Part shown: in pieces, positions 53,253-64,000 of the stretch
Layout of the letters: every line of letters begins with the position of its first letter
Position numbering within the stretch: the stretch's first letter is position 1
DNA from: Vanilla planifolia
Lineage: Eukaryota > Streptophyta > Magnoliopsida > Asparagales > Orchidaceae
NCBI GenBank assembly: GCA_023846275.1
Contig: CM043870.1
Location: 6,323,527 to 6,387,526, forward strand
Reading direction: 5' to 3'
Length of the DNA stretch: 64,000 bases
Notes under the pieces: generated by a model
Seen by the model: only the letters and a program-made list of their open reading frames with translations
What the model was told of the DNA's origin: nothing
Databases searched by the model: none
Program-made: the position numbers and the translations under genes

Positions 53253-53640
53253 TTTTTCCTTAACTACCAAGGAGACTTCCTGAAGCTTCGCAACCCCTTT
53301 TTTTTTTTTATTCAAATCGAGAAGAAATCAAGGGGGTAAAGGCTTTACATCGGAGACCCCGCGCAAGGAAGAGCTAGTGGTCGGCGAGAGCGAAGGTAAG
53401 GAGAAGAAGACAAGACGAGTTGGGGAAGATTCCGGTACTCCATTAAGGGAGGATTGGGTGAGAGTTGAGCATTCTAGCTTTTGCAACCAAGGTTTCATAG
53501 GTTTTGATCTCTCGACCTCAAGAATTAAGGGTTTCCATTGTTTTTGATTAATTAAAACAAGGAAGAAGAAAGGTAGAGTCCAGGCTATTAAAGTCTTTCG
53601 TGCTCTTGTCATGTGAGAAGAAGGTAAATGAGCAGATAAA
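53253..53640. other. GC-richer island beside the satellite, unidentified
   Basis: Balanced base composition in an otherwise very AT-rich region, beginning CCTTAACTACCAAGG and including GGAGACCCCGCGCAAGG. Two GTAA motifs follow AAG (CGAAGGTAAGG and GAAGGTAAATG) and could be splice donors of an untranslated first exon. Alternatively it is a leader or LTR fragment of an old gypsy element. The - strand open frame at 53328-53612 has no recognisable motif. Confidence 0.3.
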
Positions 53641-54619
53641 TTGGCAATCGATTTATTTGGTGGTGATTTTTTTTTTTTTGGGTTTTTTTTTTTTCCTATG
53701 TTTAATTAAAATAGATGTTGCCAAAGTATTGTAACAAATATTATAGCAAAAGTATTGTAACATTATATGACATTTAAAAGATCATGCATAAGCATGCATT
53801 CTGAGATTTAGTCAAAGGTAATACTCTTATAATCTAAAAGTAAGATAAGAAGGTACACATTTAAGTATTTGTGTGATGTAATGTTAGTTGATGCTTAGAG
53901 ATCTTAATAAAGAATAAATCAAATTTATAAAATTTGAGAATGATTGTTATCTATGTTTATATTATATTTATCGATAATTGGTTTTGTATGGTTTTTGTTT
54001 ATGTATTACTTAGTATGATATATTTATTATTTTTTTAAAAGGTAACGTAGAATATGTTTATAAAATATAATTTAAGAAATATAATTTAAGGTAATAGTTA
54101 TACGAAAAAAGAAAAAAAATTAATGGTTGTTTTTAAAACAAATAAAAAATGAAAAATAAAAAGAAAAGATATAATGAACAAAATTGGTATAGGATAATGC
54201 GGTTCTAAAAGTGAAATGATGATTAGTTATCTAAAATGATGACTATATTCTATAATGATGCGATCTAGATATGAGACAAATGAGCTATCACTAGTGTCAT
54301 TTTACTAAGAATGACATGTTTTGACAAAATAGATATGATTTATTATTAAAAATCTTGTCTTAAATCAATTAAAGTAAAAGTGATTTAAAAAAAATATAAA
54401 AAGTAAATGATTAAAGAAAATTACATGAAGTTTGGATTAAAAAAGGTTACAATCATAAACAATATTTTTTATCATATGTTATGTTAATATTCATTGTATG
54501 AGGTTGATCGAACTTGGGCAAGGCAAAAAAATTACTTGTTTTACATATATGCAAGTGATTTTGCCATTGAACTTGTTTATTAACTAACAATTTTATATTA
54601 TAATAAGAGTCAACATGAA
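53641..54619. other. AT-rich stretch before the gypsy integrase relic
   Basis: Low-complexity A/T sequence with two T-rich runs near 53665-53695. Nothing is recognised. Confidence 0.45.
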
Positions 54620-55250
54620 ACTTAAGGTGTTAGATTACCTAAGACCCCATCTAAGTACAACTCTGCCCTTATGGTCATCGACCATTTCTCTAAAATGGAT
54701 CATTTAATCCCTTGTTGTAAGACCTCAGATGCTACCGATGTTGCCAAGATTTTTTTCATGAAATAATTAAATTATAAAGTATCTTAATAATCATAGTATC
54801 TGACCAAGACATAACATTTTTAATTTATTTTTAAAAGACCTTATGACTTTACTAAGAATTAAGCTAAAATTTTCTTCAACTTATCACCCTCAAATAGATT
54901 GACAAATAGAGTAAGTTATAGTTTAGGAAATCATCTTTGTAGCTTAATAAATGAATAATCTAAGCTTTGGGATCAACTATTCTCACAAGTTACAATAATT
55001 CTATGAATCATAGTATTAGTTTAAATTCTTTAAAAATTTGTCATGGTAATAAGCTAAGGTATTTTATTAATCTTATTCCTTCACGATTGGACTTTTGTAC
55101 TTCTATCTCTACTTCTTCCTTTACTTCTTATATCTTTTCATTATATAAAATAATATATAAAAAAATTAATATAATAAAAGATATAAGAAACTAGTAGATG
55201 CTCATTGAAAGGTTAAGAAATTTTATGAAAGATACTATGTTATAATTAGA
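54620..55250 (+). pseudogene. Ty3/gypsy integrase relic
   Basis: The + strand reads LPKTPSKYNSALMVIDHFSK, then MDHLIPCCKTSDATDVAKIF, the conserved gypsy integrase block around the first catalytic Asp region (VVDRFSKMAHFIPC). Further on, IVSDQDI (the second Asp block), ITLK near a TDGQ-like remnant, and TSYNNSMNHS (the YN.S.H..T block) follow in order through several stops. This is an old, heavily mutated copy. Confidence 0.7.
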
Positions 55251-57229
55251 GTTATGTCAGAATAGTTCACTATTAGAGTTTACAAGAAATTACAAGTTTA
55301 TGGAGTTGAATCTTTTATGATTGTTAAAAGAGTATAAGATTAGTGCAACATTTAATATTAAGTATTTAGTCCCATACAAGGCAGCACATCTAATACTTAG
55401 TGAGTAATTTAAACTTGATTCTCTTATGTTGAGTGAACATGTTCTTATTATTATGTTAACTTTGAGAGTAAGGATAATGCAGAGAAAATTTTAGTTCATG
55501 AGATAATTCTAACCAAATATCATATACTTATAAAATTTTTAGTTCGTTAGAAGGACATACCTTTGACGTAGAACTTCTAGCTTATCTATGATGACTTATA
55601 CCATATCGCATCATTCATATTGGAGCACTACTATACCCATCATCTAGATACCAATGGAGGAGCATCATGTGTTAGCTCACAAACACACACCCGATGGTGT
55701 CGCACTAGTCAATTTGAACTCAAAGTTGTAACCCGAGCCGAATATTATTTTAATTAATCATCTTTGTCAATCATAGGAGTCAACTATATCACTCTATTTT
55801 TTCTTATGGGTTTTTTTATTATTTTTGCTTTGTTCATCCAAACATATTTTTAGTAAAATATGTTATCATCGATGTCAGTTTCTATGCATACTTTACCTAC
55901 TAGCATTAGTCGTCTGTCATCACTTAATCATCTAATACTCCTGATCACTACTACTTAGTTGTGTAACATCACTTGGACACCCACCATGGCTATGCCATTC
56001 ACTACTCCCTGGCTACACACCATCGCCTGACCTCTCATCAATACCACCCTCCAGCCCCCGTCAACTATTGTTATTCATTTTGTCCATTGCTAGCATCCTA
56101 GTCATATTGTCATCGACGTTCGATTATTATATTTCATAATTACAAAATTTTTCTTATGTCATAATTTTTTTACATATTTTATATTTGTATTTAACGTGGT
56201 TAATCCATTTGGAGTTAATGTATAAAATTTCAAAGATTTTTTTGATTTCTAAGTGATTTAACTACAAAATTATCTTTTCTCATATATTTTGTATTTAATG
56301 TGATAATCAATTGAGAGTTAATAAAATTTTAAATATCTATTTTGGATTTTCAAATGATTTAACTCTAAAATTATGTTTTTCTTTTTTGCCATACTTATGA
56401 TATTTTTTAACAATACATTTTCTTTTTTTGTTTATTTTTTCATGTATTGAGCACTTATTCATCTATAAATCGAAGAGACTCCCCCATTATCATATAGTTG
56501 TTAATGAATAAAATTTTTCTTATTTGTATGCTTTTATCTTTGTAAACAAAGAGTGTGTACTCAACTTTAGTTAGAGAGATTCCAATTTTCTCTCCCTTGT
56601 GAGAGACAAAGATCGAAGGTAAAAGACCTTCCACCAGGAGAGCTAACAACAGAAGAAATTTTCGCTTTTGTCGTCATACGTAAGTCTTCGACCAAACTTT
56701 TACTCTTTTGATCCAATTACCAAACCACCATCACCCTCCTTAATGAGACTTTAGAACCTATTATTTTTTTACCCCTTTAACTGAGCTTCTCTAAATCAAA
56801 ACTTTCACGTCGTCACCCTTTTCTATCTTTAGTGCTACATAAGCTAATTTCAAAAGAAACTACAAGCTATCATCATCAAAAGATGTATCTTTTATACAAC
56901 TTTCAGTTTTAAGTGATAATCTTAATTTAAGATTATTCTTTATTCTATTAAAGAACTCTACATAGAGTTTGCCTTAAAGTTTTTATTTTATTTGTACAAG
57001 ATTGATATGATAAAACTACTATGTAAGACTTTATATTTAACTTTTAATATATTATCACTTGTTCTACTTAATAATTAATGTTACAAATTTAAAAGCTAAT
57101 CTTTAAATAATTATAAAAGTACCACACATGTCACCTAATTCTAATTAATATATGATATTCTTTAACATTCTCTAATAATCTATTATCTCTTATATTGTAG
57201 GTTCTAAATTATACCATAGTGAAAGTTTA
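55251..57229. other. Probable decayed gypsy 3' end and LTR, including a TATA/poly(A)-like segment
   Basis: Following the integrase relic in the same orientation, this stretch would be expected to hold the 3' LTR. Around 56440-56700 there is TCTATAAATC, a GACTCCCCC run, AATGAATAAAATTTTTC (a poly(A)-like signal), and a GC-richer tail with GAGAGATTCC. This layout is like the R/U5 part of a gypsy LTR. Termini cannot be fixed, so the assignment is weak. Confidence 0.3.
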
Positions 57230-57918
57230 ATTTGCCCTTCATCCCTTCTTAGGATACATAGTTTTGTTTAAAGGATTATTTGTTGACCTTAAGAAAATCA
57301 AGACAATTATAGAGTGGCTTACTCTAAAAATAATTCATGACATAAGAAGCTTGCAAGATTTGGCCACTTTTCATTGACATTTATTAAAGACTTTAATATT
57401 ATAATTGCACTTATTACTAATTGTATTATATTTGATAAACTTACTTTAAATAAATATGTGGAGTTAACCATTAAAAAGTTGAAAGAGGTTATGGCCATAA
57501 CACCCATTCTAAAACTACCTAATTTTTTTTACTACTTCTGAGGTTACATGTGATGCATAAGGAGTAGAGATATGTGATGTCCTTAGTCAAGATAAACATA
57601 CTATTGCCTTCTTTAGCTAGCAGTTTAATGACGCTAAAAAGAAGTATTCTACATATAAAAAAGAATTATATGTCGTAATTCAATCTTTAAGACATTGAAG
57701 AAATTACTTATTGCCCAAAGAATTTATCTTATACTTTGACCATGAGACACTTAGGTTCCTAAATTCCCACAAGCCCTTTCTCATAGGAATGCCAAAAGGT
57801 TCAAGTATATCTAAGAATATACATTTTTATTAAACATAAGCTTGACTTAGAAAAAAAGTAGTTGATAATTGACATGTTCACTTATTGACTATTTTGTCTA
57901 TAAAGGTTTTAGATTTTG
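57230..57918 (+). pseudogene. Ty3/gypsy reverse-transcriptase/RNase H relic, interrupted by the Tekay element
   Basis: The + strand reads DLKKIKTIIEWLT and IRSLQDLATFH (the RT connection block: W..P....LR.F.GL..FYR). It then reads TSEVTCDA (start of RNase H), TIAFFS.QFNDAKKKYSTY, KKELYVVIQSLRH and PKEFILYFDHETLRFLNS (the H.SL..L block). Stops are scattered. The frame ends near 57918, exactly where the LTR of the younger element begins, so that element inserted into this relic. Because its RT lies downstream of the integrase relic at 54620, it is a separate copy. Confidence 0.7.
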
Positions 57919-58894
57919 TGTTACACCCCATTTTCCTAGGCTGATTTTTGGCATACATTTTTTTTTTTATATATATATATAGACAGCTCAGATCGTCCCA
58001 TACCAACCTGAGTAGCCTACGAAAACATAGGATATAACACATCATTACACACCTACTTTCCTTTAACAATGTGGATCTCATCTCCCGGGTACACCGTCAA
58101 ATCAGGTTCATGACTCCTGAATTAACAGATGGACTCGCACAATGTTACTCCTACTAGACCCAATACTCCTAACCCATACGGTAGGAGAACCGATCTAATA
58201 GAAGTCTGAACCCCCACGGTTAAGTTCCATAGTCATGTAATGACCTCACCATCAAACAAAAAGATATATAATATCCTCAGATAAAATATGGCACTCCACA
58301 CACCATACTCCAAAACAATAAGATAAGACAGTAAATGGAAACTACATTACAAGAATAAGATCCAAGTCCAACAAGTGCAATATTATCCAACCAGAAACAT
58401 AAGTCAGAATTACCCTCACATATTACATGACATATGAGAATAACAATCTCATTAAATACATCCAACAGCAACAATCAACTAACCAGAATATCTCAGACAA
58501 TCACAAGTCAGATATCCTCCACAATCCTGCTGACCACGATCCCACCTAATCTGGTAGCGTCAAGTCTGCCGAGCCACTGAAAATATATAATACAGGAATG
58601 AGCTACGCCCAGTAGGAAAGACAGCTAGTAAAACTCACATGCAAGAGAAGGATAATAGCAAAAATATAGGAATACAGCATAACAATGTAAGGTGGATAAG
58701 CACTCTCAGTCCCAGACTCCGACCAACTACAGTCACCCCTAGTCGCACCAGAGTAGCTCTCCTCTGGGCTTCCAGGTAGCGTGCCAGTGGGAACGCCCAT
58801 CTCGAAACACGCATGGCGCCTAAGCACCCGACACCGCAGCGTCTCTCGTCAATCAATCTCCTGGAGACTATAGACAGATCCAGTCACAAAATCT

Positions 58895-59004
58895 CTAGCC
58901 AACGTGAGACACCCCTGCCACCCTAAGGCGCGCAGGCCTACACACTTGGCTAGCCACTACGAGACACCCCTGCCACCCTCAGGCGCGTAGGCCTACACAC
59001 ATGG
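58895..59004. repeat. 55-bp tandem repeat, two copies, in the LTR
   Basis: Units at 58895-58949 and 58950-59004, each beginning CTAGCCA and containing GAGACACCCCTGCCACCCT and AGGCCTACACAC. They differ at a handful of positions. Confidence 0.9.
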
Positions 59005-59644
59005 ACCAGGAGAGATCGACTCAGCCACCGTCCCAAAGAGTCCTCTACCAACAACTTCCATAGAAGCTCACGCCCCTACAGTCATTGCCAATCTCTAACT
59101 CCAAGATCCGACAACATGTGTCCAGGTACAACAAGGCGCATACCAGTCCACATGTATACTGTGGAAGCTAAGTCTGAACCGCATAGTTACCTACCACAAC
59201 TACCCTAAAACATCATATAGGGTCTATAGTAGTCCGGTCCAGTATGCCAATCCATAAAATATGCCAACACTGAGTAAACTGACTCAATCCATGCCATTGC
59301 CATCCAAGCAATACAACTGTCAATTACTAACTGTTCTGGTAGCATCCATGTACCATACCTCTGTCTGACTGTTTCCAGCTGTACTGTCATCACTGATAAC
59401 ATTTTTCCCCACTTCAGGCAATTTTTCTTTACCCCCGGATCTCCAGAATTTTCGAAATTTCTCATTTCCAAATTTTCTGATTTTTCTTGAATTTTCCAAA
59501 ATATAAATAATCCCTAAAACTCAATTATCGAATTTTTCCTAAATTCGAAATATCAAATTTTGCAATTTTATCCATTTTCCGAAATTCGGAATAATTACCG
59601 AATTTAAAATTCCGTTTATTCCATTATACCGCGCCATACTTCCG

Positions 59645-59765
59645 TGAACCCGGTTCTCGCCGCCGGTTCGGCCTTCGCGCTGAGCCGAGAACCGCTTCTC
59701 ACTGAACCGCGCCGAATCCCCTGAACCGGATCTCGCCACCGGTTCGGGCCTTCGCGCTGAACCAA
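59645..59765. repeat. Two direct copies of a roughly 40-bp GC-rich motif in the LTR
   Basis: Segments starting near 59645 and 59723 both carry GAACC-GG.TCTCGCC.CCGGTTC and GGCCTTCGCGCTGA. They are separated by about 78 bp. Confidence 0.8.
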
Positions 59766-60542
59766 ACCCCCGCCGGTCGAAGTTATTAATCCGAAATTCG
59801 GCCGACGCTTAATATATAATATTAATAATTAATAAATTATTCTCTTAATAAATCAACTAATCCCTAATTAACCCTTAATTCGTCTCCTTCCTTCGCCCGT
59901 CGTCCGCGAAACCCTAGCCGCCGCAATCACCGACCAATACGATCCTTCCGTCGATTTCCGGCAACTGCGAACAAGGAGAACATGTTCGTACTATCCTAAC
60001 ATTCCAATAATGCCGCTAATTTCCTAAGGTTTAAATCAAAATCTCTGCCGAAGGAATTCGCCCGTCCGCCGTTGCCGTATTGTGAAATTTGAGATTAATC
60101 CAACAAATAAATTAACTAATTCAATGGCAACGCTGATAATGCAAATCCCTAACATGCTCCTAAGCATTAACAAATTTTTCGGCGAAATGGGGAATTTTCC
60201 AGAAAATCCGAAATTTGCAAAAGACACCAATTAGCATTCAATTAATTCCGATTTTTCATCCACATGCTTGTTTTCATTAAGCAAAATATTCCATGCTTAT
60301 AATTTTCTACCAATAACTAATTTAAACTGAATTTCCTACCTCAAAGACGCCGGCGACGGTGAGCCTCGTCCGCAGCTCGTCGCAGCTCCTCACCGAACGA
60401 ACCCGGTATCAATCGACTCTCCTCGGTCCCGTGAATCTCCCGGCACAAAAAGCCCCTTGCCAGGCCGCCGGAATCACGCGCCGTACGCCGGAAAATTCCT
60501 CTCTATCGGTCGGTCGAACGAAACCCTAATCGTTCGCGAGGG

Positions 60543-60549
60543 TTTTATA
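60543..60549 (-). promoter_or_regulatory. LTR TATA box (TATAAAA)
   Basis: TATAAAA on the - strand, followed by CCCTCGCGAACG and an AGGGTTTCG element. This is a plausible RNA polymerase II core promoter for the element. Confidence 0.5.
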
Positions 60550-60558
60550 TTCCTGGCC

Positions 60559-60662
60559 GACACGGTGAAAACCCGTTACGCACCGTTGACACGCTTTCGA
60601 CACGGTAAGCACCCGATACGCGCTGTCGATACGCTATTGACACGGTAAGCACCCGATCAACC
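60559..60662. repeat. 40-bp tandem repeat, about 2.5 copies, just upstream of the LTR TATA box
   Basis: Units start at 60559, 60599 and 60639, each with GACACGGT.A..ACCCG, followed by TACGC.C.GT and a GA..CGCT tail. In the element's orientation they sit immediately upstream of the TATAAAA at 60549-60543, the usual place for LTR enhancer repeats. Confidence 0.85.
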
Positions 60663-61032
60663 GGTTCAATCCCAACCGTCGATCACGACCGTCCGATCCG
60701 CTTATCAGAACGCACGCGCAAACTCACTCGGCGAACCGCCTCCGCCTCCGCTGAACCGTTCCGGTCCGGTTCACACGCGGTAAAAACCAATTTCCGGTTT
60801 TAAAATAACCGATCATAATTGATTTTCGAATTTTCCAAAAATCCAATAAATCCAAATAAATAGGGAAAATTACTTAAAAATTACCTCGGTGTTTCGAAAA
60901 ATCCCTAGAAATTTTAGAAATTCCAATAGCCTCTAATTGAGCTCCTGGCTCATCCTACTGTCGATCTGAAATCATCCAAGCCAAAAATTAATTTATTAAA
61001 GATTAACATAAAAATTTTTACTGGGTATAACA

Positions 61033-61046
61033 ATCTCCCCACCTTA
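61033..61046 (-). other. Polypurine tract of the Tekay-type element
   Basis: On the - strand TAAGGTGGGGAGAT lies between the pol stop codon (61049-61047) and the LTR start TGTTATACCC. It is the plus-strand primer site for LTR retrotransposon reverse transcription. Confidence 0.8.
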
Positions 61047-64000
61047 TCAGGAATTTCGCCCTCGAAATTCAGCAAGAAGTTCCGGCCACTTCTTCGCAAC
61101 ATCCTGCTCTAGCTCCCAGGTTGCCTCCCTTTCGTCATGTCTATTCCACAGAACCTTGACCATAGGAAACGACCTGTTCCTCAGCTGTCTGCTGCTCTCC
61201 TCGAGGATGCGAACTGGTAGTTCCACATAAGAAGAATCTGGTGTCACTTGCAAACCAGGAAGATCATCACTGATACAATGAGAAGGATCTGGCACATATC
61301 TCTTGAGATTCGAAACATGAAACACATTGTGAATCCCAGTCAGATGTTCAGGAAGTGCCAACCTGTAAGCCACTTCACCAATCCTCTCTAGAATAGGATA
61401 GGGTCCAATGTAACGAGGTCGAAGCTTAGAAGGCTTCCCGAACCGGAATAGGCCTCGCATAGGACTGATCTTCAGGAATACCATATCTCCTACAGAAAAC
61501 TCAACAGCTCTGTGCTTAGGATCATAATATTTCGTCTGGCGATCTTGCACAATACGTAATCTGTCTTGCAATAACTTGACTTCAGCTGTGGTCTCCTGCA
61601 CAATCTGAGGTCCCCACACTCTCCTGGAATCACCCTCCTCCCAACAAAGAGGGGATCTGCACCTACGCCCATACAATGCCTCGTAAGGTGCCATACCAAT
61701 CGACGCCTGGAAGCTGTTATTGTACACAAACTCTACCAAGGGTAACCGTCTGGCCCAATCTGTTGAGTAAGTTTGTATGCTCAAGCGTAGCAAATCCTCC
61801 AAGGTCCGAATAGTCCGCTCAGACTGTCCATCTGTCTAAGGATGATAAGCAGTACTGAACTTCAACTGTGTACCCATGGCAGTGTGTAAGCTCCTCCAAA
61901 ACTGTGATGTGAACTTGGCGTCTCTGTCAGAAATAATAGATCAGGGAATTCCATGCAATCTGACAATCTGCTGAATATATACCTCTGCCAATTGTGCCGC
62001 TGAATCCGTCTTCTTAATTGATAAGAAATGGGCTGACTTGGTCAATCGATCCACGATGACCCAAATGGCGTCAAAACCTTGTCTGGTACGAGGAAGACCA
62101 GTTACAAAGTCCATAGTGATGTCATCCCATTTCCACTCCGGAATCGGCAATCTCTGCAGCAATCCCCCAGGTCTCTGGTGCTCGGCCTTAACTTGCTGAC
62201 ATGTAAGGCACATCTTAACAAAAGCAGCAACATCTGCCTTCAACCCTCTCCACCAGAAAACACTCCTCAAATTCCTATACATCTTGACTTCTCCAGGGTG
62301 CATAGCCAAAGTTCCATAATGAGCCTCCTGAAGGATCCTCTCCCTGAACTCCTGATGTGATGGCACACACCAGCGACCCCTGAAAGTCAAAATGTCGTCT
62401 CTGAGAGCAAAGTCTCCTCCCAATCCCTGCGATGCCAACTCAAACTTCTCCTTCAGCTCTTCATCACAAAGCTGAAGGTCACGCATCTCAGATAACCAGT
62501 CAGCCCGAATAGTCAACGAACTGAGTCTGTGAGCCAGTCTCTGAACAGACAACTGTTCCTGACATCTCTCAACATCCCAATCCAAGTCTGCTATAGAGTC
62601 GCAAGCTATCACAGTATGCACAACTGCGTGTCTGCTCAAGGCATCAGCCACTGGATTAGCCTTCCCCTCGCAGTAGTTTATTGTCAGCTCGTAATCTTTT
62701 ATCAGTTCCAACCACCTCCTCTGCCTCAAGTTCAGTTCCTTCTGAGTGAACAGATACTTAAGACTCTTGTGGTCGGAGAAGCAATCTACAGGAACTCCGT
62801 ACAAATAATGTCTCCATATCTTCAAGGCAAAAATGACAGCAGCTAACTCCAAATCATAAGTGGGATAATTCTTCTCATGATCCTTCAGTTGCCTCGAAGC
62901 ATATGCTATAACTCTACTATCCTGCATCAGTACGGCTCCCAAGCCTATATGTGAAGCATCAGTGTACATCTAATACGGCTTCTCCTGTGTAGGTAACATC
63001 AATACTGGAGCGGTGCTAAGCCTCTGCTTCAGCTCTAGGAAACTGTTCTCACAACTCTCTGACCACTCAAAAGATTTTCCCTTCCGGGTCAACTGGGTTA
63101 GTGGAGCGGCCAGTCTAGAAAAGTGAGGAACAAATTTCCTATAGTATCCAGCCAAACCAAGGAAACTCTGGATCTTAGTGACAGAAGATGGTCGTTTCCA
63201 ATCAACAATAGCTCGTATCTTGCTAGGATCAACAGCCACGCCCTCTGCACTGACAATGTGTCCCAAGAATGCTACTGAGTCCAGCCAAAAGGAACACTTG
63301 GAGAATTTTGCATACAGCTCATTCTCCCGCAACACTGTAAGCACAGTCCTCAACTGATCTGCATGAGTTTCCCTATCTCTGGAATAAATCAATATATCAT
63401 CTATAAAGATGATCACAAACCGATCCAGAAAGGCATGAAACACTCGATGCATCAGGTTCATAAATACTGCTGGAGCATTAGTCAATCCAAAAGGTAACAC
63501 TGTGAACTCGTAATGCCCATATCTAGTACGGAATGCTGTTTTGGGTACATCAGAATCTCTAATCTGGATCTGGTGATAACCCGAGCGTAAATCAATCTTG
63601 GAGAACACAGTTGCTCCCTGAAGCTGATCCAACAAATCATCGATGCGTGGTAAAGGGTATCGGTTACGATTAGTAACCTTATTCAATTTCCTATAATCTA
63701 CACACAGCCTCATACTACCATCTTTCTTCTTGACGAATAAGACAGGGGCACCCCAAGGTGAACAACTGGGGCGTATGAGTCCCTTGTCTAATAAGTCCTG
63801 TAACTGAGTCTTCAACTCTGCTAGCTCGGCTGGAGCCATCCTGTAAGGAGCTCTAGCAATAGGAGCTACTCCTGCCTCCAAATCAATCGAAAACTCCACT
63901 TCCCTAGCTGGTGGAAGTCCAGGCAGCTCCTCTGGAAAAACCATAGGGAAGTCTCTCACCACTGGAATATCTGACATAGGGGTAGTGGTGGCTTGGCTAT
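61047..64000 (-). pseudogene. Tekay/Del-type Ty3/gypsy pol polyprotein, three nonsense codons, 5' end outside the window
   Basis: One continuous reading frame runs from the window edge to a TGA at 61049-61047, interrupted only by TAG (62972-62970), TGA (61943-61941) and TAG (61838-61836). Order of domains: the linker after protease; reverse transcriptase with [11 protein letters not shown] and FIDDILIYS (the DD pair); RNase H with YTDAS, DLELAAV, FSDHKSL and VADALSR; an HHCC zinc-binding region ([10 protein letters not shown] ... CLTCQQ); an integrase core with [15 protein letters not shown] and the DGQSERT Glu block; and a C-terminal GPY/chromodomain-like end (GPYPILERIG, LWNRHDEREATWELEQD). 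All catalytic acids are visible. Gag and protease lie right of 64000. No frameshifts were found, so the copy is fairly young but inactive. Confidence 0.93.

Larger units (their letters stand above)
57919..61032 (-). mobile_element. 3' LTR (3.1 kb) of a Tekay/Del-type Ty3/gypsy retrotransposon
   Basis: On the - strand the LTR starts TGTTATACCCAG at 61032, directly after the polypurine tract, and ends GGGGTGTAACA at 57919. The ends form an imperfect TGTTAYACCC inverted repeat. Length is 3114 bp, within the long-LTR range of the Tekay clade. A TATAAAA box on the - strand (60549-60543) suggests transcription from about 60515, giving a U3 of about 0.5 kb and an R/U5 of about 2.6 kb. Several GC-rich tandem repeats lie inside. 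The adjacent pentamer TTTTG (57914-57918) is the candidate target-site duplicate; its partner lies beyond the window. Confidence 0.8.

Noticed and set aside
62079-62846. + strand open frames at 62079-62360 and 62529-62846
   Set aside because: They lie antisense to the retrotransposon pol frame, whose domains are unmistakable on the - strand.

Overview
This is a nuclear segment of a flowering-plant chromosome. It shows spliceosomal introns, plant LTR retrotransposons and LINEs, AT-rich intergenic DNA and plant-type gene families. A GC-rich, intron-less carboxylesterase set in very AT-rich surroundings is typical of monocots. I cannot name the species from sequence alone, and Zingiberales-like monocots are only a guess.

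Two protein-coding genes are well supported. The first is a single-exon carboxylesterase (CXE family) on the + strand at 7068-8000. The second is a complete SEC23 gene on the - strand. SEC23 encodes the COPII coat GTPase-activating subunit and its coding span runs from 50000 down to 8367. I could join its 13 coding exons by frame and splice sites into an uninterrupted 763-residue protein. The gene covers about 41.6 kb because two introns are huge: intron 4 (about 17.0 kb) and intron 11 (about 13.8 kb). The two genes converge, with 366 bp between their stop codons.

Most of the rest is transposon debris. Intron 11 (8720-22568) holds a decayed Ty1/copia element with a primer-binding-site relic, gag relic and 3' LTR, a Ty3/gypsy-like LTR inside it, and a fold-back repeat. 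Intron 8 (24838-27268) holds the 3' end of a LINE with zf-RVT and RNase H remnants on the - strand. Intron 4 (30461-47442) holds a - strand LINE whose C-terminal reverse-transcriptase segment is present three times, a + strand LINE relic, and a copia-type LTR lying between that LINE's two halves.

Upstream of SEC23, 50.7-57.9 kb is AT-rich. It contains four near-identical 168-bp units separated by TA microsatellites (52.4-53.25 kb) and two + strand Ty3/gypsy relics. From 57919 to the window end lies a much younger Ty3/gypsy element of Tekay/Del type on the - strand: a 3.1-kb 3' LTR, a polypurine tract and a pol region broken by only three nonsense codons. It continues past the right edge. The left 7 kb is AT-rich and mostly featureless, apart from two possible terminal exons of an unrecognised gene at the left edge.

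No novel multi-gene system is evident. The most distinctive signals are the transposon-inflated but intact SEC23 with a GC-AG intron, the TACGA-type motif clusters in the copia LTRs, the 168-bp/TA compound array, the tandem LINE triplication, and the promoter-proximal 40-bp repeats in the young LTR.
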